Notes under the pieces: model-generated
Seen by the model: only the letters and a program-made list of their open reading frames with translations
Database searches by the model: none
What the model was told of the DNA's origin: nothing
Assembly (NCBI GenBank): GCA_023411225.1
Contig: JAEYPA010000145.1
Span: 1 to 6,578 of the forward strand
DNA from: Bacillota bacterium
GTDB lineage: Bacteria > Bacillota > Clostridia > Lachnospirales > Lachnospiraceae
DNA: 6,578 nt
Direction of reading: 5' to 3'
Part shown: positions 1 to 6,280 of the stretch, piece after piece
How the letters are laid out: the number at the start of each line of letters is the position of its first letter
Position numbering within the stretch: position 1 is the stretch's first letter
Position numbers and translations under genes: made by a program

Positions 1-126
1 CAAGATAAGATATCCCATGACGTCAAGTCAGTAAGACCCCTTGAAGACGACAAGGTAGATAGGACAAAGGTGGAAGTATGGCAACATATGTAGCTGATTG
101 TTACTAATAGGTCGAGGGCTTAATCA
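1..126 (+). rRNA. 23S ribosomal RNA, 3' end (partial)
   Basis: The sequence carries the conserved end of bacterial 23S rRNA: AGTAAGACCCCTTGAAGACG, then GATAGG, GGTGGAAG, GGCAACA, AGCTGA, and finally ACTAATAGGTCGAGGGCTTA. These belong to domain VI, just after the sarcin-ricin region. The gene runs in from the left edge, so only about the last 126 nt are present. The exact mature 3' end is inferred from the family pattern (…GAGGGCTTAAnC) and may be off by a few bases. No 5S or tRNA gene follows before the terminator. The type of sequence fits Clostridia. Confidence 0.96.
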
Positions 127-147
127 ATAAAAAGATGGATGAAGCGT

Positions 148-160
148 CTTGCTTAGCAAG
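148..160 (+). other. Small hairpin in the 23S 3' trailer
   Basis: CTTGC and GCAAG form a perfect 5-bp stem around a TTA loop, about 20 nt past the end of 23S. It lies in the transcribed trailer and may form part of the processing region. The function is inferred from position only. Confidence 0.4.
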
Positions 161-195
161 CCGTATACAATGTGTAGTTTTGAAGGTATAAAACG

Positions 196-228
196 AAAGG
201 AATCATCAGTAATGGTGGTTCTTTTTTT
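196..228 (+). terminator. Intrinsic terminator of the upstream rRNA operon
   Basis: GAATCATCA (200-208) pairs with TGGTGGTTC (213-221) with two G-U pairs, closed by a GTAA tetraloop of the GNRA type. A run of seven T follows (222-228). The A's at 196-198 can pair with the T-run and lengthen the stem. It is the first strong terminator after 23S and should end the rRNA transcript. Confidence 0.88.
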
Positions 229-340
229 GTGTATAGGTAAGAACTTATTCTCCGGTTGCTAAGATAACGTTGGCAGCGTAAAATGTTTTTGCCCTGAAAG
301 CATTAGAGTAGAGTGTATCAGTGGCATAGACACTTTTTAT
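229..340. other. Spacer between rRNA terminator and the regulator promoter
   Basis: No ORF, tRNA or 5S sequence is visible here. There is a weak possible stem (GGCA near 274 with TGCC near 292) and a 5-bp AGTGT/ACACT pairing (312-316 with 330-334) followed by T's. Neither is strong enough to name. Confidence 0.5.
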
Positions 341-360
341 ATATATTGATTACAATATAT
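341..360. repeat. Perfect inverted repeat over the -35 of the regulator promoter
   Basis: ATATATTG (341-348) and CAATATAT (353-360) are exact reverse complements, separated by ATTA. The repeat covers the -35 box (346-351) of the promoter for the AraC-family gene, a position suited to an operator. The arms are very AT-rich, which raises the odds of chance occurrence. Confidence 0.45.
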
Positions 361-374
361 GGGTCTGATATAAT
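346..374 (+). promoter_or_regulatory. Promoter of the AraC-family regulator gene
   Basis: The -35 box is TTGATT (346-351), the spacer is 17 nt, and the -10 box is a perfect TATAAT (369-374) preceded by TG at 366-367, an extended -10. Transcription would start near 381, giving a short leader before the AAGGATG ribosome binding site at 391-397. Confidence 0.8.
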
Positions 375-404
375 AAATATATATAATAATAAGGATGAAT
401 GACT

Positions 405-1367
405 ATGATGAAAGAATTATTAGCAGAGTTGCAGAAGATAACACCGGAAGAGCAGAAGATATTAGACGGAAACAATGGAATTGATAAAGACTTGTATATG
501 TCAGAACAAGATGATGTTATAGAGGCAGAAAAGCTGTTAGAGGCAGGGAAGTTGATATCCGTCAGAACTCATACGAGATTTGTCCACTTCCCAAGACATA
601 CGCATAATTATATTGAAATGATTTTTATGTGCCAAGGAAGTACACATCATATCATTAATAATGAAGATGTCATCCTTGATCAAGGGGAACTGTTGATTCT
701 GAATCAGAGGGCAACCCAGGAAATACTTCCTGCAGGGGAAAATGATATCGCAGTTAATTTTATTATTTTACCGGAATTTTTTGATTATGAATTAAAGATG
801 ATAGAAGAAGAGGAAAATCAACTTCGAGACTTTGTTATAGATTGTCTGCGTGGAAAAAATGAGACTTCTGGGTATATGCATTTTAAGGTAGCGGATATTC
901 TCCCTGTACAGAATCTGATAGAGAACTTAATATGGACTATTGTATATAAACAGCCCAATAAAAGAAGTATTAATCAGGCTACCATGGGATTACTTTTTCT
1001 CCAGCTTATGAACCATATGGATAAACTGGAAACGGATGCAACAAGTGACTCACAGAAGCTAGTTCTTAAAGTATTAAGTTATATTGAAGAGCAATACCGT
1101 AACGGAGAATTATCACAGTTGGCCCAACAACTTAATTATGATGTATTCTGGTTGTCAAAAGAAATCAAGAAGCTAACTGGCAAGACATACACGGAACTAC
1201 TTCAGACAAAGAGATTGAATCAGGCAGTCTATCTACTCACGACTACTTCTATGTCCATATCAGACATTGGTTTGGCGGTTGGTTATGACAATATCAGTTA
1301 TTTTCATCGTATATTTCAAAATAGATTTGGTACTACACCAAGAAAATATAGGTTAAGCTGCAAATAA
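405..1367 (+). CDS. AraC-family transcriptional regulator, probable regulator of the rhamnose genes
   Basis: This is a cytoplasmic DNA-binding regulator of 320 residues. The N-terminal part (about residues 55-115) looks like an AraC-type cupin sensor domain, with the RHTH motif (His65, His67) followed by Glu71. The C-terminal 100 residues are the AraC/XylS DNA-binding domain. Helix-turn-helix 1 lies near 235-256 (LSQLAQQLNYDVFWLSKEIK). Helix-turn-helix 2 lies near 284-305 (SISDIGLAVGYDNISYFHRI) and ends in the signature RFGTTPRKYR. ATG 405 is preferred because AAGGATG (391-397) lies 7 nt upstream; ATG 399 in the same frame would leave about 1 nt and add two residues. The gene lies directly upstream of rhaB on the same strand but has its own promoter and terminator. 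Control of rhaBA in response to rhamnose is inferred from this placement and from the known E. coli regulators RhaR and RhaS; the ligand is not provable from sequence. Confidence 0.92.
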   Translation: MMKELLAELQKITPEEQKILDGNNGIDKDLYMSEQDDVIEAEKLLEAGKLISVRTHTRFVHFPRHTHNYIEMIFMCQGSTHHIINNEDVILDQGELLILNQRATQEILPAGENDIAVNFIILPEFFDYELKMIEEEENQLRDFVIDCLRGKNETSGYMHFKVADILPVQNLIENLIWTIVYKQPNKRSINQATMGLLFLQLMNHMDKLETDATSDSQKLVLKVLSYIEEQYRNGELSQLAQQLNYDVFWLSKEIKKLTGKTYTELLQTKRLNQAVYLLTTTSMSISDIGLAVGYDNISYFHRIFQNRFGTTPRKYRLSCK

Positions 1368-1402
1368 GGACACTTTTTTAAACAAATGGTGTTCTTTTTT
1401 TT
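1368..1402 (+). terminator. Intrinsic terminator after the AraC-family gene
   Basis: GGACAC (1368-1373) starts right after the stop codon and pairs with GTGTTC (1389-1394, one G-U). A run of eight T follows (1395-1402). The T-rich loop can add TTT/AAA pairs to the stem. It implies that rhaBA is mainly transcribed from its own promoter, with possible read-through. Confidence 0.72.
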
Positions 1403-1428
1403 GTCTCTTTTTAATTGTATGATAAATA
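1401..1428 (+). promoter_or_regulatory. Possible rhaBA promoter
   Basis: In the 56-nt gap after the terminator, TTGTCT (1401-1406) and TAAATA (1423-1428) are 16 nt apart. TATGAT (1418-1423) is an alternative -10 without a good -35. The boxes are weak, which would fit a promoter that needs an AraC-type activator. No clear activator half-sites can be identified. Confidence 0.35.
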
Positions 1429-1458
1429 TATAAACAGATTTAGGATTGGAGAATCGTA

Positions 1459-2877
1459 ATGGAAAAATATTATTTAGCAATTGATATTGGTGCATCCAGT
1501 GGACGGCATATCCTTTCACATCTGGAAAATGGGAAAATAATTTTGGAAGAAATCCATCGCTTTCCTAATGGGATGATAAGACTAGAGGATGGGCTAGTAT
1601 GGGATGTGGACCAGTTGTTTGAGGAAATCAAGACGGGAATGAAGAAGTGCAAAGAGCTTGGCAAAATACCAGTCAGTGTGGGGATTGATACCTGGGCTGT
1701 AGATTTTGTTCTTCTGGATGAGAAAAATAAACGAATTGGCAATGCTGTAGCCTATCGGGACGACAGAACAGTCGGTATGGATGCAGAGGTATATCAGTGT
1801 ATACAGGAGGAAGAACTGTATCAGAGGACCGGTATTCAAAAGCAACTGTTCAATACAATCTACCAGTTGATGTCTCTGAAGAAGCAAAAACCTAAGGAAT
1901 TAAGTAGAGCAAAGAAAATGTTGATGATACCAGACTATTTTCACTATCTTCTGACTGGAAAAACAGTGGCCGAGTATACGAATGCAACAACAACCCAGCT
2001 GGTCAGCCCAATAACAAAAGATTGGGATTATGAACTGATTGAAACCCTTGGATATCCAGTACATATTTTTCAGCCAATCAGTGAACCAGGCAGTGAGCTG
2101 GGTGATTTAACACAGGAAATCAGACAGGAAATTGGATATAACTGCAAGGTAGTGCTGCCAGCCACGCATGATACCGGTTCAGCTGTGATGGCTGTACCAA
2201 GCAATGATCAGAATATATTGTATATCAGCTCCGGGACATGGTCTCTAATGGGAACAGAGTTGCCTACTGCTAACTACTCCTTAAAAAGCATGTATAGTAA
2301 CCTGACCAATGAAGGCGGATATGATTATCGTTTCCGATATTTGAAGAATATTATGGGACTCTGGATGATACAGTCAGTGAAAAATGAAATAGCAAAGGAT
2401 ATGGATTTTGGGACTATCTGTTCATTGGCATCAAAAGAGAAGATAACATCTATTGTAGACTGCAATGATTCTAGGTTTCTTGCACCAGATAACATGACAA
2501 TGGAAATACAGAAAGCATGTGAGGAGTGTGGGCAGGAAATACCACAGGGAATAGCAGCTGTAGCTTCTGTCATTTATAATAGCCTGGCTAAATGCTATGC
2601 AGAAACAATAGATGAAATTGAAGAGATAACTGGAAACCGATATGACAAAATCCATGTTATTGGCGGAGGTGCCAATGCATCCTATTTAAATAACCTTACT
2701 GCAAAGTATACAAACAGGCCCGTTTATGCGGGACCGACGGAGGCAACGGCAATTGGTAATCTAGTAGCTCAGATGATTACAGATGGGGTGTTTGAGAATC
2801 TACAAGATGCACGAACCAGAGTATATCATTCCTTTGAAATAGGCATATATCAATCAGAAGAAGGAACAAAAATATAA
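1459..2877 (+). CDS. rhaB: Rhamnulokinase
   Basis: RhaB phosphorylates L-rhamnulose at O-1 with ATP, the second step of L-rhamnose breakdown in the cytoplasm. The 472-residue protein is a full-length FGGY-family sugar kinase, close to the 489 residues of E. coli RhaB. The N-terminal phosphate-binding motif is DIGASSGR (residues 9-16). The motif GIDTWAVDF (75-83) is typical of RhaB. The FGGY catalytic Asp is Asp238 in ATHDTGSAV. The ATP-binding parts are SSGTWSLMG (258-266) and IGGGANASYL (401-410). A GGAGA ribosome binding site at 1448-1452 sits 6 nt before the ATG. rhaA follows after 23 nt on the same strand, so the two almost certainly form one operon. No frameshift or missing core motif is seen. 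Confidence 0.95.
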   Translation: MEKYYLAIDIGASSGRHILSHLENGKIILEEIHRFPNGMIRLEDGLVWDVDQLFEEIKTGMKKCKELGKIPVSVGIDTWAVDFVLLDEKNKRIGNAVAYRDDRTVGMDAEVYQCIQEEELYQRTGIQKQLFNTIYQLMSLKKQKPKELSRAKKMLMIPDYFHYLLTGKTVAEYTNATTTQLVSPITKDWDYELIETLGYPVHIFQPISEPGSELGDLTQEIRQEIGYNCKVVLPATHDTGSAVMAVPSNDQNILYISSGTWSLMGTELPTANYSLKSMYSNLTNEGGYDYRFRYLKNIMGLWMIQSVKNEIAKDMDFGTICSLASKEKITSIVDCNDSRFLAPDNMTMEIQKACEECGQEIPQGIAAVASVIYNSLAKCYAETIDEIEEITGNRYDKIHVIGGGANASYLNNLTAKYTNRPVYAGPTEATAIGNLVAQMITDGVFENLQDARTRVYHSFEIGIYQSEEGTKI

Positions 2878-2900
2878 CAAGAATAAAAGGAGAAAATGAA

Positions 2901-4160
2901 ATGACAGTAAAAGAACGTTATGAAACAGCAAGAGAGCTGTATCAAAGTATAGGAGTAGATACGGATGCAGCAATTGCCAAACTTAAAGAAATACCAGTCT
3001 CTCTTCACTGCTGGCAGGGAGATGATGTGACAGGTTTTGATCACGATGGACCACTGACAGGTGGCATTCAGACAACTGGAAATTATCCTGGAAAGGCAAG
3101 GACACCAGAAGAACTGATGGAAGACATGGAAAAAGTCATGGCATTATGTCCTGGTAAGATTAAACTGAATCTACATGCATGCTATGCTATTTTCAATAAG
3201 GATGAGTTTGTAGACCGTGATAAGCTTGAGCCAAAGCACTTTGAAAAATGGGTGGCATTTGCAAAAAAACATAATCTTGGTATTGATTTTAATCCTACCT
3301 TTTTCTCTCATGAGAAGGTGAAGGATGGACTAACACTTTCTAGCCCAGATGAAGAGATTAGAAATTTCTGGATTCAACATGGTAAGGCATGTATCCGTAT
3401 CTCTGAGTACTTTGCAAAAGAGACAGGAGTACCATGTGTTATGAATATATGGACTGGTGATGGGTACAAGGATATTCCAGCAGATCGAATGGGACCAAGA
3501 ATGCGCTATAAAGATTCCATCGAACAGATATTGTCCGAACCATATGATTTTAAATTGGTAAAACCATGTGTAGAGTCAAAGGTTTTTGGAATTGGTGTAG
3601 AGTCCTATACCGTGGGTTCTGCAGAGTTCACCCTGAGTTTTGCAGCGGCACATGCAGATAAATGTATGCCACTAATGGATAATGGTCATTACCATCCGAC
3701 TGAAGTGGTATCGGACAAGATTCCAGCACTTTTATGTTTCTATCCGGAAATCGCACTTCATATCACAAGACCAGTACGCTGGGACTCAGATCATGTTGTA
3801 CTGTTTGACGATGAAACAAAAGAGATGGCAAAGGAAATAATTCGTAATAACGCACTTGATCGTGTCAATATGGCATTAGATTATTTTGATGCAAGCATTA
3901 ATCGAGTTGCGGCTTGGACCATTGGGTTCCGCAGTTGGCAGAAGGCTTTATTAAGTGCATTATGCACACCGAATGAACTATTAATAAAATTACAGAATGA
4001 GAATAGATTAACTGAACTTATGATGATGCAGGAGGAAATCAAGACATATCCATTTGGTGATGTGTGGATGGAATACTGTAGACAGTGTGGAGTGGTGGAA
4101 AACCAGAGTTGGTTTAAAGAAATTGAGACGTATGAGAAAGAAGTACTTGCAAAACGATAA
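2901..4160 (+). CDS. rhaA: L-rhamnose isomerase
   Basis: RhaA interconverts L-rhamnose and L-rhamnulose in the cytoplasm, the first committed step of the pathway, using divalent metal ions. At 419 residues it matches the E. coli enzyme in length. Diagnostic stretches are SLHCWQGDDVTGFD (34-47), NLHACYAIF (90-98), GIDFNPTFFSH (127-137), GIGVESYTVGS (230-240), MDNGHYHPTE (259-268), RPVRWDSDHVV (290-300) and LDYFDASINR (326-335). Glu234, Asp260, His287, Asp295, Asp297 and Asp327 are at positions expected for metal ligands and catalytic residues of the xylose-isomerase-like fold, judged from memory of the family. An AAGGAG site (2887-2892) lies 8 nt before the ATG. No separate promoter is visible in the 23-nt gap after rhaB. 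RhaD and a rhamnose transporter are not found downstream. Confidence 0.97.
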   Translation: MTVKERYETARELYQSIGVDTDAAIAKLKEIPVSLHCWQGDDVTGFDHDGPLTGGIQTTGNYPGKARTPEELMEDMEKVMALCPGKIKLNLHACYAIFNKDEFVDRDKLEPKHFEKWVAFAKKHNLGIDFNPTFFSHEKVKDGLTLSSPDEEIRNFWIQHGKACIRISEYFAKETGVPCVMNIWTGDGYKDIPADRMGPRMRYKDSIEQILSEPYDFKLVKPCVESKVFGIGVESYTVGSAEFTLSFAAAHADKCMPLMDNGHYHPTEVVSDKIPALLCFYPEIALHITRPVRWDSDHVVLFDDETKEMAKEIIRNNALDRVNMALDYFDASINRVAAWTIGFRSWQKALLSALCTPNELLIKLQNENRLTELMMMQEEIKTYPFGDVWMEYCRQCGVVENQSWFKEIETYEKEVLAKR

Positions 4161-4176
4161 ACGTAGGAAAACTGAA

Positions 4177-4198
4177 AATGGGTGCGTATGCACCCATT
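4177..4198. terminator. Probable bidirectional terminator between rhaA and the aldo/keto reductase gene
   Basis: AATGGGTGC (4177-4185) and GCACCCATT (4190-4198) form a perfect 9-bp stem around a GTAT loop, between two convergent genes. On the - strand the stem is followed by TTCAGTTTTCC, a fair U-rich tail. On the + strand the tail is AGTTGTATAAAT and weaker. It lies 16 nt after the rhaA stop but about 108 nt past the reductase stop. Confidence 0.65.
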
Positions 4199-4305
4199 AG
4201 TTGTATAAATATATTCTCATGTTATGTAATCGCTATGGTTAAATACTATCAGTTTAATCAATGAATCTTCCACAATACCCAAATTATGTCCATACTTGAT
4301 TAGAA

Positions 4306-5283
4306 TTACTTCAAAATATCATTAATCTCTTTCATTTGAGCAGGCGTAAGAGGACCAAAATCCATAGCTTTGGCATTCTCCTCAACCTGTTGCACCGTTT
4401 TAAAACCAGGAATTGGTACTGTGATACCGCTTCTTGCCCATATCCAGGCTAGAGAACCCTGCACTAGAGTTCTGCCATCACTGGTTAAGATATCACGGAT
4501 GGCATTTAGTTTATTTAAAGCTTCAGGGTTAGGTTTTCCATTTTTAAAGCAGCTTTCTGCCCAAATATGTCCGGCCCCGCGAACATCCTCTTTGGTAACA
4601 AAGGAATTTTCCTTATATTTACCACTTAATATTCCCATGGCTAATGGAGTGCGATTAATACTTGCCAGTCCTTTGTTCTCGCACATGGTGAGAATCTCAT
4701 CATTTCCGGTGAAAACATTTAATTCCTGTTCGATAGCAGAACAATTTTGCTGTTCTGCAAATATTTTAGCTCCGTGGCTTATGTCCGTACTCCATCCGTA
4801 GGTTCTAATTTTGCCTTGACGAACAAGTTTTTCCAAAGTATCAATGACGGGGTCAATCTCCAAAAGACCAATTTCCCATACATGTAAAAGATACAGATCG
4901 ATATAGTCCGTTCGAAGTCTTTTAAGAGAAGCTTCACAGGCACGTTCTATGTAAGCTGGAGTTACGTTATATCCCTGCAAGGTTTTTGTGGCTTCATTTC
5001 CCAGATAGCCAAACTTGGTAGAAATGACTGCTTGTGATCTACGACCTGAAAGCGCCTCACCGATTAAAGATTCACTATGTCCAATGCCATACGCATCTGC
5101 TGTATCAATATAATTTACTCCCAGTTCTAAAGCTGCGTGAATTGCTGCAATTGACATCTTGTCATCTGTATTTCCATATCCATCAATCATATTATCCATG
5201 TAGAATTGTCCACCGATTGCCCAGCATCCAAGCCCCATTGGACTAACCTTAATGCCTGATTGACCTAATACTCTTTGTTCCAT
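4306..5283 (-). CDS. Aldo/keto reductase
   Basis: This is a 325-residue cytoplasmic NAD(P)H-dependent oxidoreductase of the aldo/keto reductase superfamily, a typical (β/α)8 barrel. The catalytic tetrad is complete: Asp60 and Tyr65 in YIDTADAYG, Lys90 in ISTKFGY, and His134 in YLLHVWE. The start LGQSGIKVSPMGLGCWAIGG (6-25) is the usual first strand and turn. The C-terminal TVPIPGFKTVQQVEEN (288-303) is the cofactor-binding segment. The start codon at 5283 has an excellent AAAGGAGG site (5291-5298 on the + strand) 7 nt upstream. The gene lies downstream of tetR on the same strand, but a tetR terminator and a separate promoter with an operator lie between, so it is a single-gene unit under the repressor. 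The substrate cannot be told from sequence. Reduction of reactive aldehydes is a common role, and lactaldehyde from rhamnose breakdown is only a guess based on the neighbours. Confidence 0.94.
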   Translation of the reverse strand: MEQRVLGQSGIKVSPMGLGCWAIGGQFYMDNMIDGYGNTDDKMSIAAIHAALELGVNYIDTADAYGIGHSESLIGEALSGRRSQAVISTKFGYLGNEATKTLQGYNVTPAYIERACEASLKRLRTDYIDLYLLHVWEIGLLEIDPVIDTLEKLVRQGKIRTYGWSTDISHGAKIFAEQQNCSAIEQELNVFTGNDEILTMCENKGLASINRTPLAMGILSGKYKENSFVTKEDVRGAGHIWAESCFKNGKPNPEALNKLNAIRDILTSDGRTLVQGSLAWIWARSGITVPIPGFKTVQQVEENAKAMDFGPLTPAQMKEINDILK

Positions 5284-5300
5284 ATTACTACCTCCTTTAA

Positions 5301-5329
5301 ATAATATACCAACTATTTGGTAGGGCGAA
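5301..5329 (-). promoter_or_regulatory. Promoter of the aldo/keto reductase gene
   Basis: Read on the - strand, TTCGCC (5329-5324) is a weak -35, followed by a 17-nt spacer and TATTAT (5306-5301), a good -10. The whole spacer is filled by the TetR-type palindrome at 5307-5322, so bound repressor would block RNA polymerase directly. The weak -35 makes the exact assignment tentative, but the terminator just upstream requires a promoter here. Confidence 0.6.
5307..5322. promoter_or_regulatory. Candidate TetR operator O1, reductase promoter
   Basis: TACCAACTATTTGGTA is a palindrome with exact 6-bp arms TACCAA/TTGGTA. On the - strand it reads TACCAAATAGTTGGTA and matches the site in the tetR promoter at 13 of 16 positions. 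Its placement between -35 and -10 is typical for repression by a TetR dimer. Binding by the neighbouring repressor is inferred. Confidence 0.78.
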
Positions 5330-5330
5330 T

Positions 5331-5361
5331 GGGAAAAATAAAAGGTATCTAACTACCTTTT
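5331..5361 (-). terminator. Intrinsic terminator of tetR, overlapping its 3' end
   Basis: On the - strand AAAAGGTA (5361-5354) and TACCTTTT (5347-5340) form a perfect 8-bp stem with a 6-nt loop, followed by ATTTTTCCC. The last tetR codons form the left arm and the TAG stop (5351-5349) lies in the loop. It separates tetR from the reductase gene. Confidence 0.72.
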
Positions 5362-5942
5362 ATTCCTGTCCATATTACCTCAAAACAATACTCCATATCA
5401 CGAATCGCATCTTCTTTTTTCATTAGGTCTGCTGATAAGTCAATGCAGGTTAATACATAATAAAAAGTATTTGCCATGTGATTAGCATCTAACTCTCGAA
5501 GTTCCTTACGCAATATTCCTTTGTCCATAATCTTTGCTAAATCAGCGACAAACTCTTTTTTTGTATCCGAGGTGATGGAAATTATCTCATCTCTTAGAAA
5601 TGGAGGTGGAAGATAATATATTCTGTTCCAGAATTCCATCTCTGCATTTCCCCAATTATAGTCCAGGTATTCTGTATAGATTGATTTTAAATGATCTTTT
5701 ATAGGCAGATCCCTGTCGTCTGTCACAATCATCTTCATTTTATCCCGATACTTACTTATAATGTTATGGAACAGCTGTGTAAAGAGCTCCTCCTTGCTTT
5801 TGAAATGAAAATATAGGGAGGCTTTATTAATACCAACTTCTGATGCAATCTTATCTATACGGGCACCTTCATATCCGTTTTCAGCAAATATATTTAATGC
5901 TGCCTGAAAAATTCGTTCTTTTGTAAAGGATCCTTGTCTCAT
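5349..5942 (-). CDS. TetR-family transcriptional repressor
   Basis: This is a 197-residue cytoplasmic DNA-binding protein, the usual length for the TetR family. Residues 8-54 form the N-terminal helix-turn-helix domain: KERIFQAALNIFAENGYEGA is helix 1 and its turn, IDKIASEVGINKASLYFHF holds the turn and recognition helix, and KSKEELFTQLF begins helix 4. The remaining residues (about 60-197) are a helical ligand-binding and dimer domain with no family-specific motif that I recognise. The GAGGAGGT site (5953-5946) is strong, but its core is only about 4 nt from the ATG. No alternative in-frame start fits better. It is transcribed toward the reductase gene from its own TTGACA/TATAAT promoter. 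Matching operators at that promoter and at the reductase promoter suggest that it represses both. The inducing ligand is unknown. Confidence 0.93.
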   Translation of the reverse strand: MRQGSFTKERIFQAALNIFAENGYEGARIDKIASEVGINKASLYFHFKSKEELFTQLFHNIISKYRDKMKMIVTDDRDLPIKDHLKSIYTEYLDYNWGNAEMEFWNRIYYLPPPFLRDEIISITSDTKKEFVADLAKIMDKGILRKELRELDANHMANTFYYVLTCIDLSADLMKKEDAIRDMEYCFEVIWTGIKGS

Positions 5943-5970
5943 TGTACCTCCTCATATGTTTGAATTAACA

Positions 5971-5990
5971 AACCAAACAGTTGTTAGGTT
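5971..5990. promoter_or_regulatory. Candidate TetR operator O2, tetR promoter
   Basis: The 20-nt imperfect palindrome begins AACCAAACAG and ends TTGTTAGGTT; its half-sites agree at 8 of 10 positions. Its first 16 bases match O1 at 13 of 16 positions. It starts right after the -10 box of the tetR promoter and covers the expected transcription start, which fits autorepression. Confidence 0.75.
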
Positions 5991-5991
5991 A

Positions 5992-6019
5992 ATTATATTA
6001 CTTATAATAAATTTGTCAA
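5992..6019 (-). promoter_or_regulatory. Promoter of tetR
   Basis: On the - strand there is a perfect TTGACA (6019-6014), a 16-nt AT-rich spacer and a perfect TATAAT (5997-5992). The leader to the tetR start codon is about 40 nt. This is a strong constitutive-type promoter that would need a repressor such as TetR at O2 to keep expression low. Confidence 0.85.
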
Positions 6020-6280
6020 TAGGTAAATTAAATATGTTCGATTAAATTCTGTAGTACAATTAGATGACGAGAAAGAGAGGCTAGAATTATTATATGTATT
6101 CTCTAAGGGTATTCACCTTAGCCTTTGGAGATAAAGTCTCATGGTACAGAAGAAGTAAAAAGAACCTGTAGAGGGATTATTTAAAGCATTAATAGACATA
6201 ATATATTATTAATGAATATTTTTAGTTATTTAGTTACTCTCTTAAATTGTGTGAAATGTATATTAAATTCAGAAAACTTA
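6020..6280. other. Structured spacer without a convincing gene
   Basis: No recognised gene lies here. Several stems stand out: AGAAT/ATTCT (6083-6102) directly followed by CTAAGG/CCTTAG (6103-6121), then GAGA/TCTC (6128-6140). AGGCTA (6078-6083) can pair with TAGCCT (6119-6124) and so competes with the second of these. A 25-codon ORF (6094-6171, beginning MYSLRVFTLAF) has no good ribosome binding site. TACAAT at 6055-6060 could be a -10 but lacks a -35. I match it to no riboswitch class. Confidence 0.4.
6187..6223 (+). terminator. AT-rich terminator-like hairpin
   Basis: CATTAATA (6187-6194) and TATTAATG (6207-6214) are exact complements with a 12-nt loop, followed by AATATTTTT. The stem is nearly all A-T, so its strength is doubtful. 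If the preceding spacer is transcribed rightward, this could end that transcript before the rRNA promoters. Confidence 0.35.

Noticed and set aside
290..310. Possible catabolite-control (cre) site near CTGAAAGCATTAG
   Set aside because: It lacks the central CG and the closing CA of the cre consensus.
329..1378. Repeated GACACTTTTT at 329-338 and 1369-1378, flanking the AraC-family gene
   Set aside because: A 10-nt match that is half T-run and includes a terminator arm is too short to call a flanking repeat or target-site duplication.
1470..1887. Overlapping - strand ORFs of 90 and 97 codons inside rhaB
   Set aside because: They are shadows of the rhaB coding frame, with no independent ribosome binding site or family features.
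4370..4801. 143-codon ORF on the + strand inside the aldo/keto reductase gene
   Set aside because: It is antisense to a clear enzyme gene, and its peptide resembles no family I know.
6094..6171. 25-codon small ORF in the tetR to rRNA spacer
   Set aside because: The nearest purine-rich stretch is about 13 nt from the ATG, and no promoter with both boxes is visible, so I did not call it a gene.
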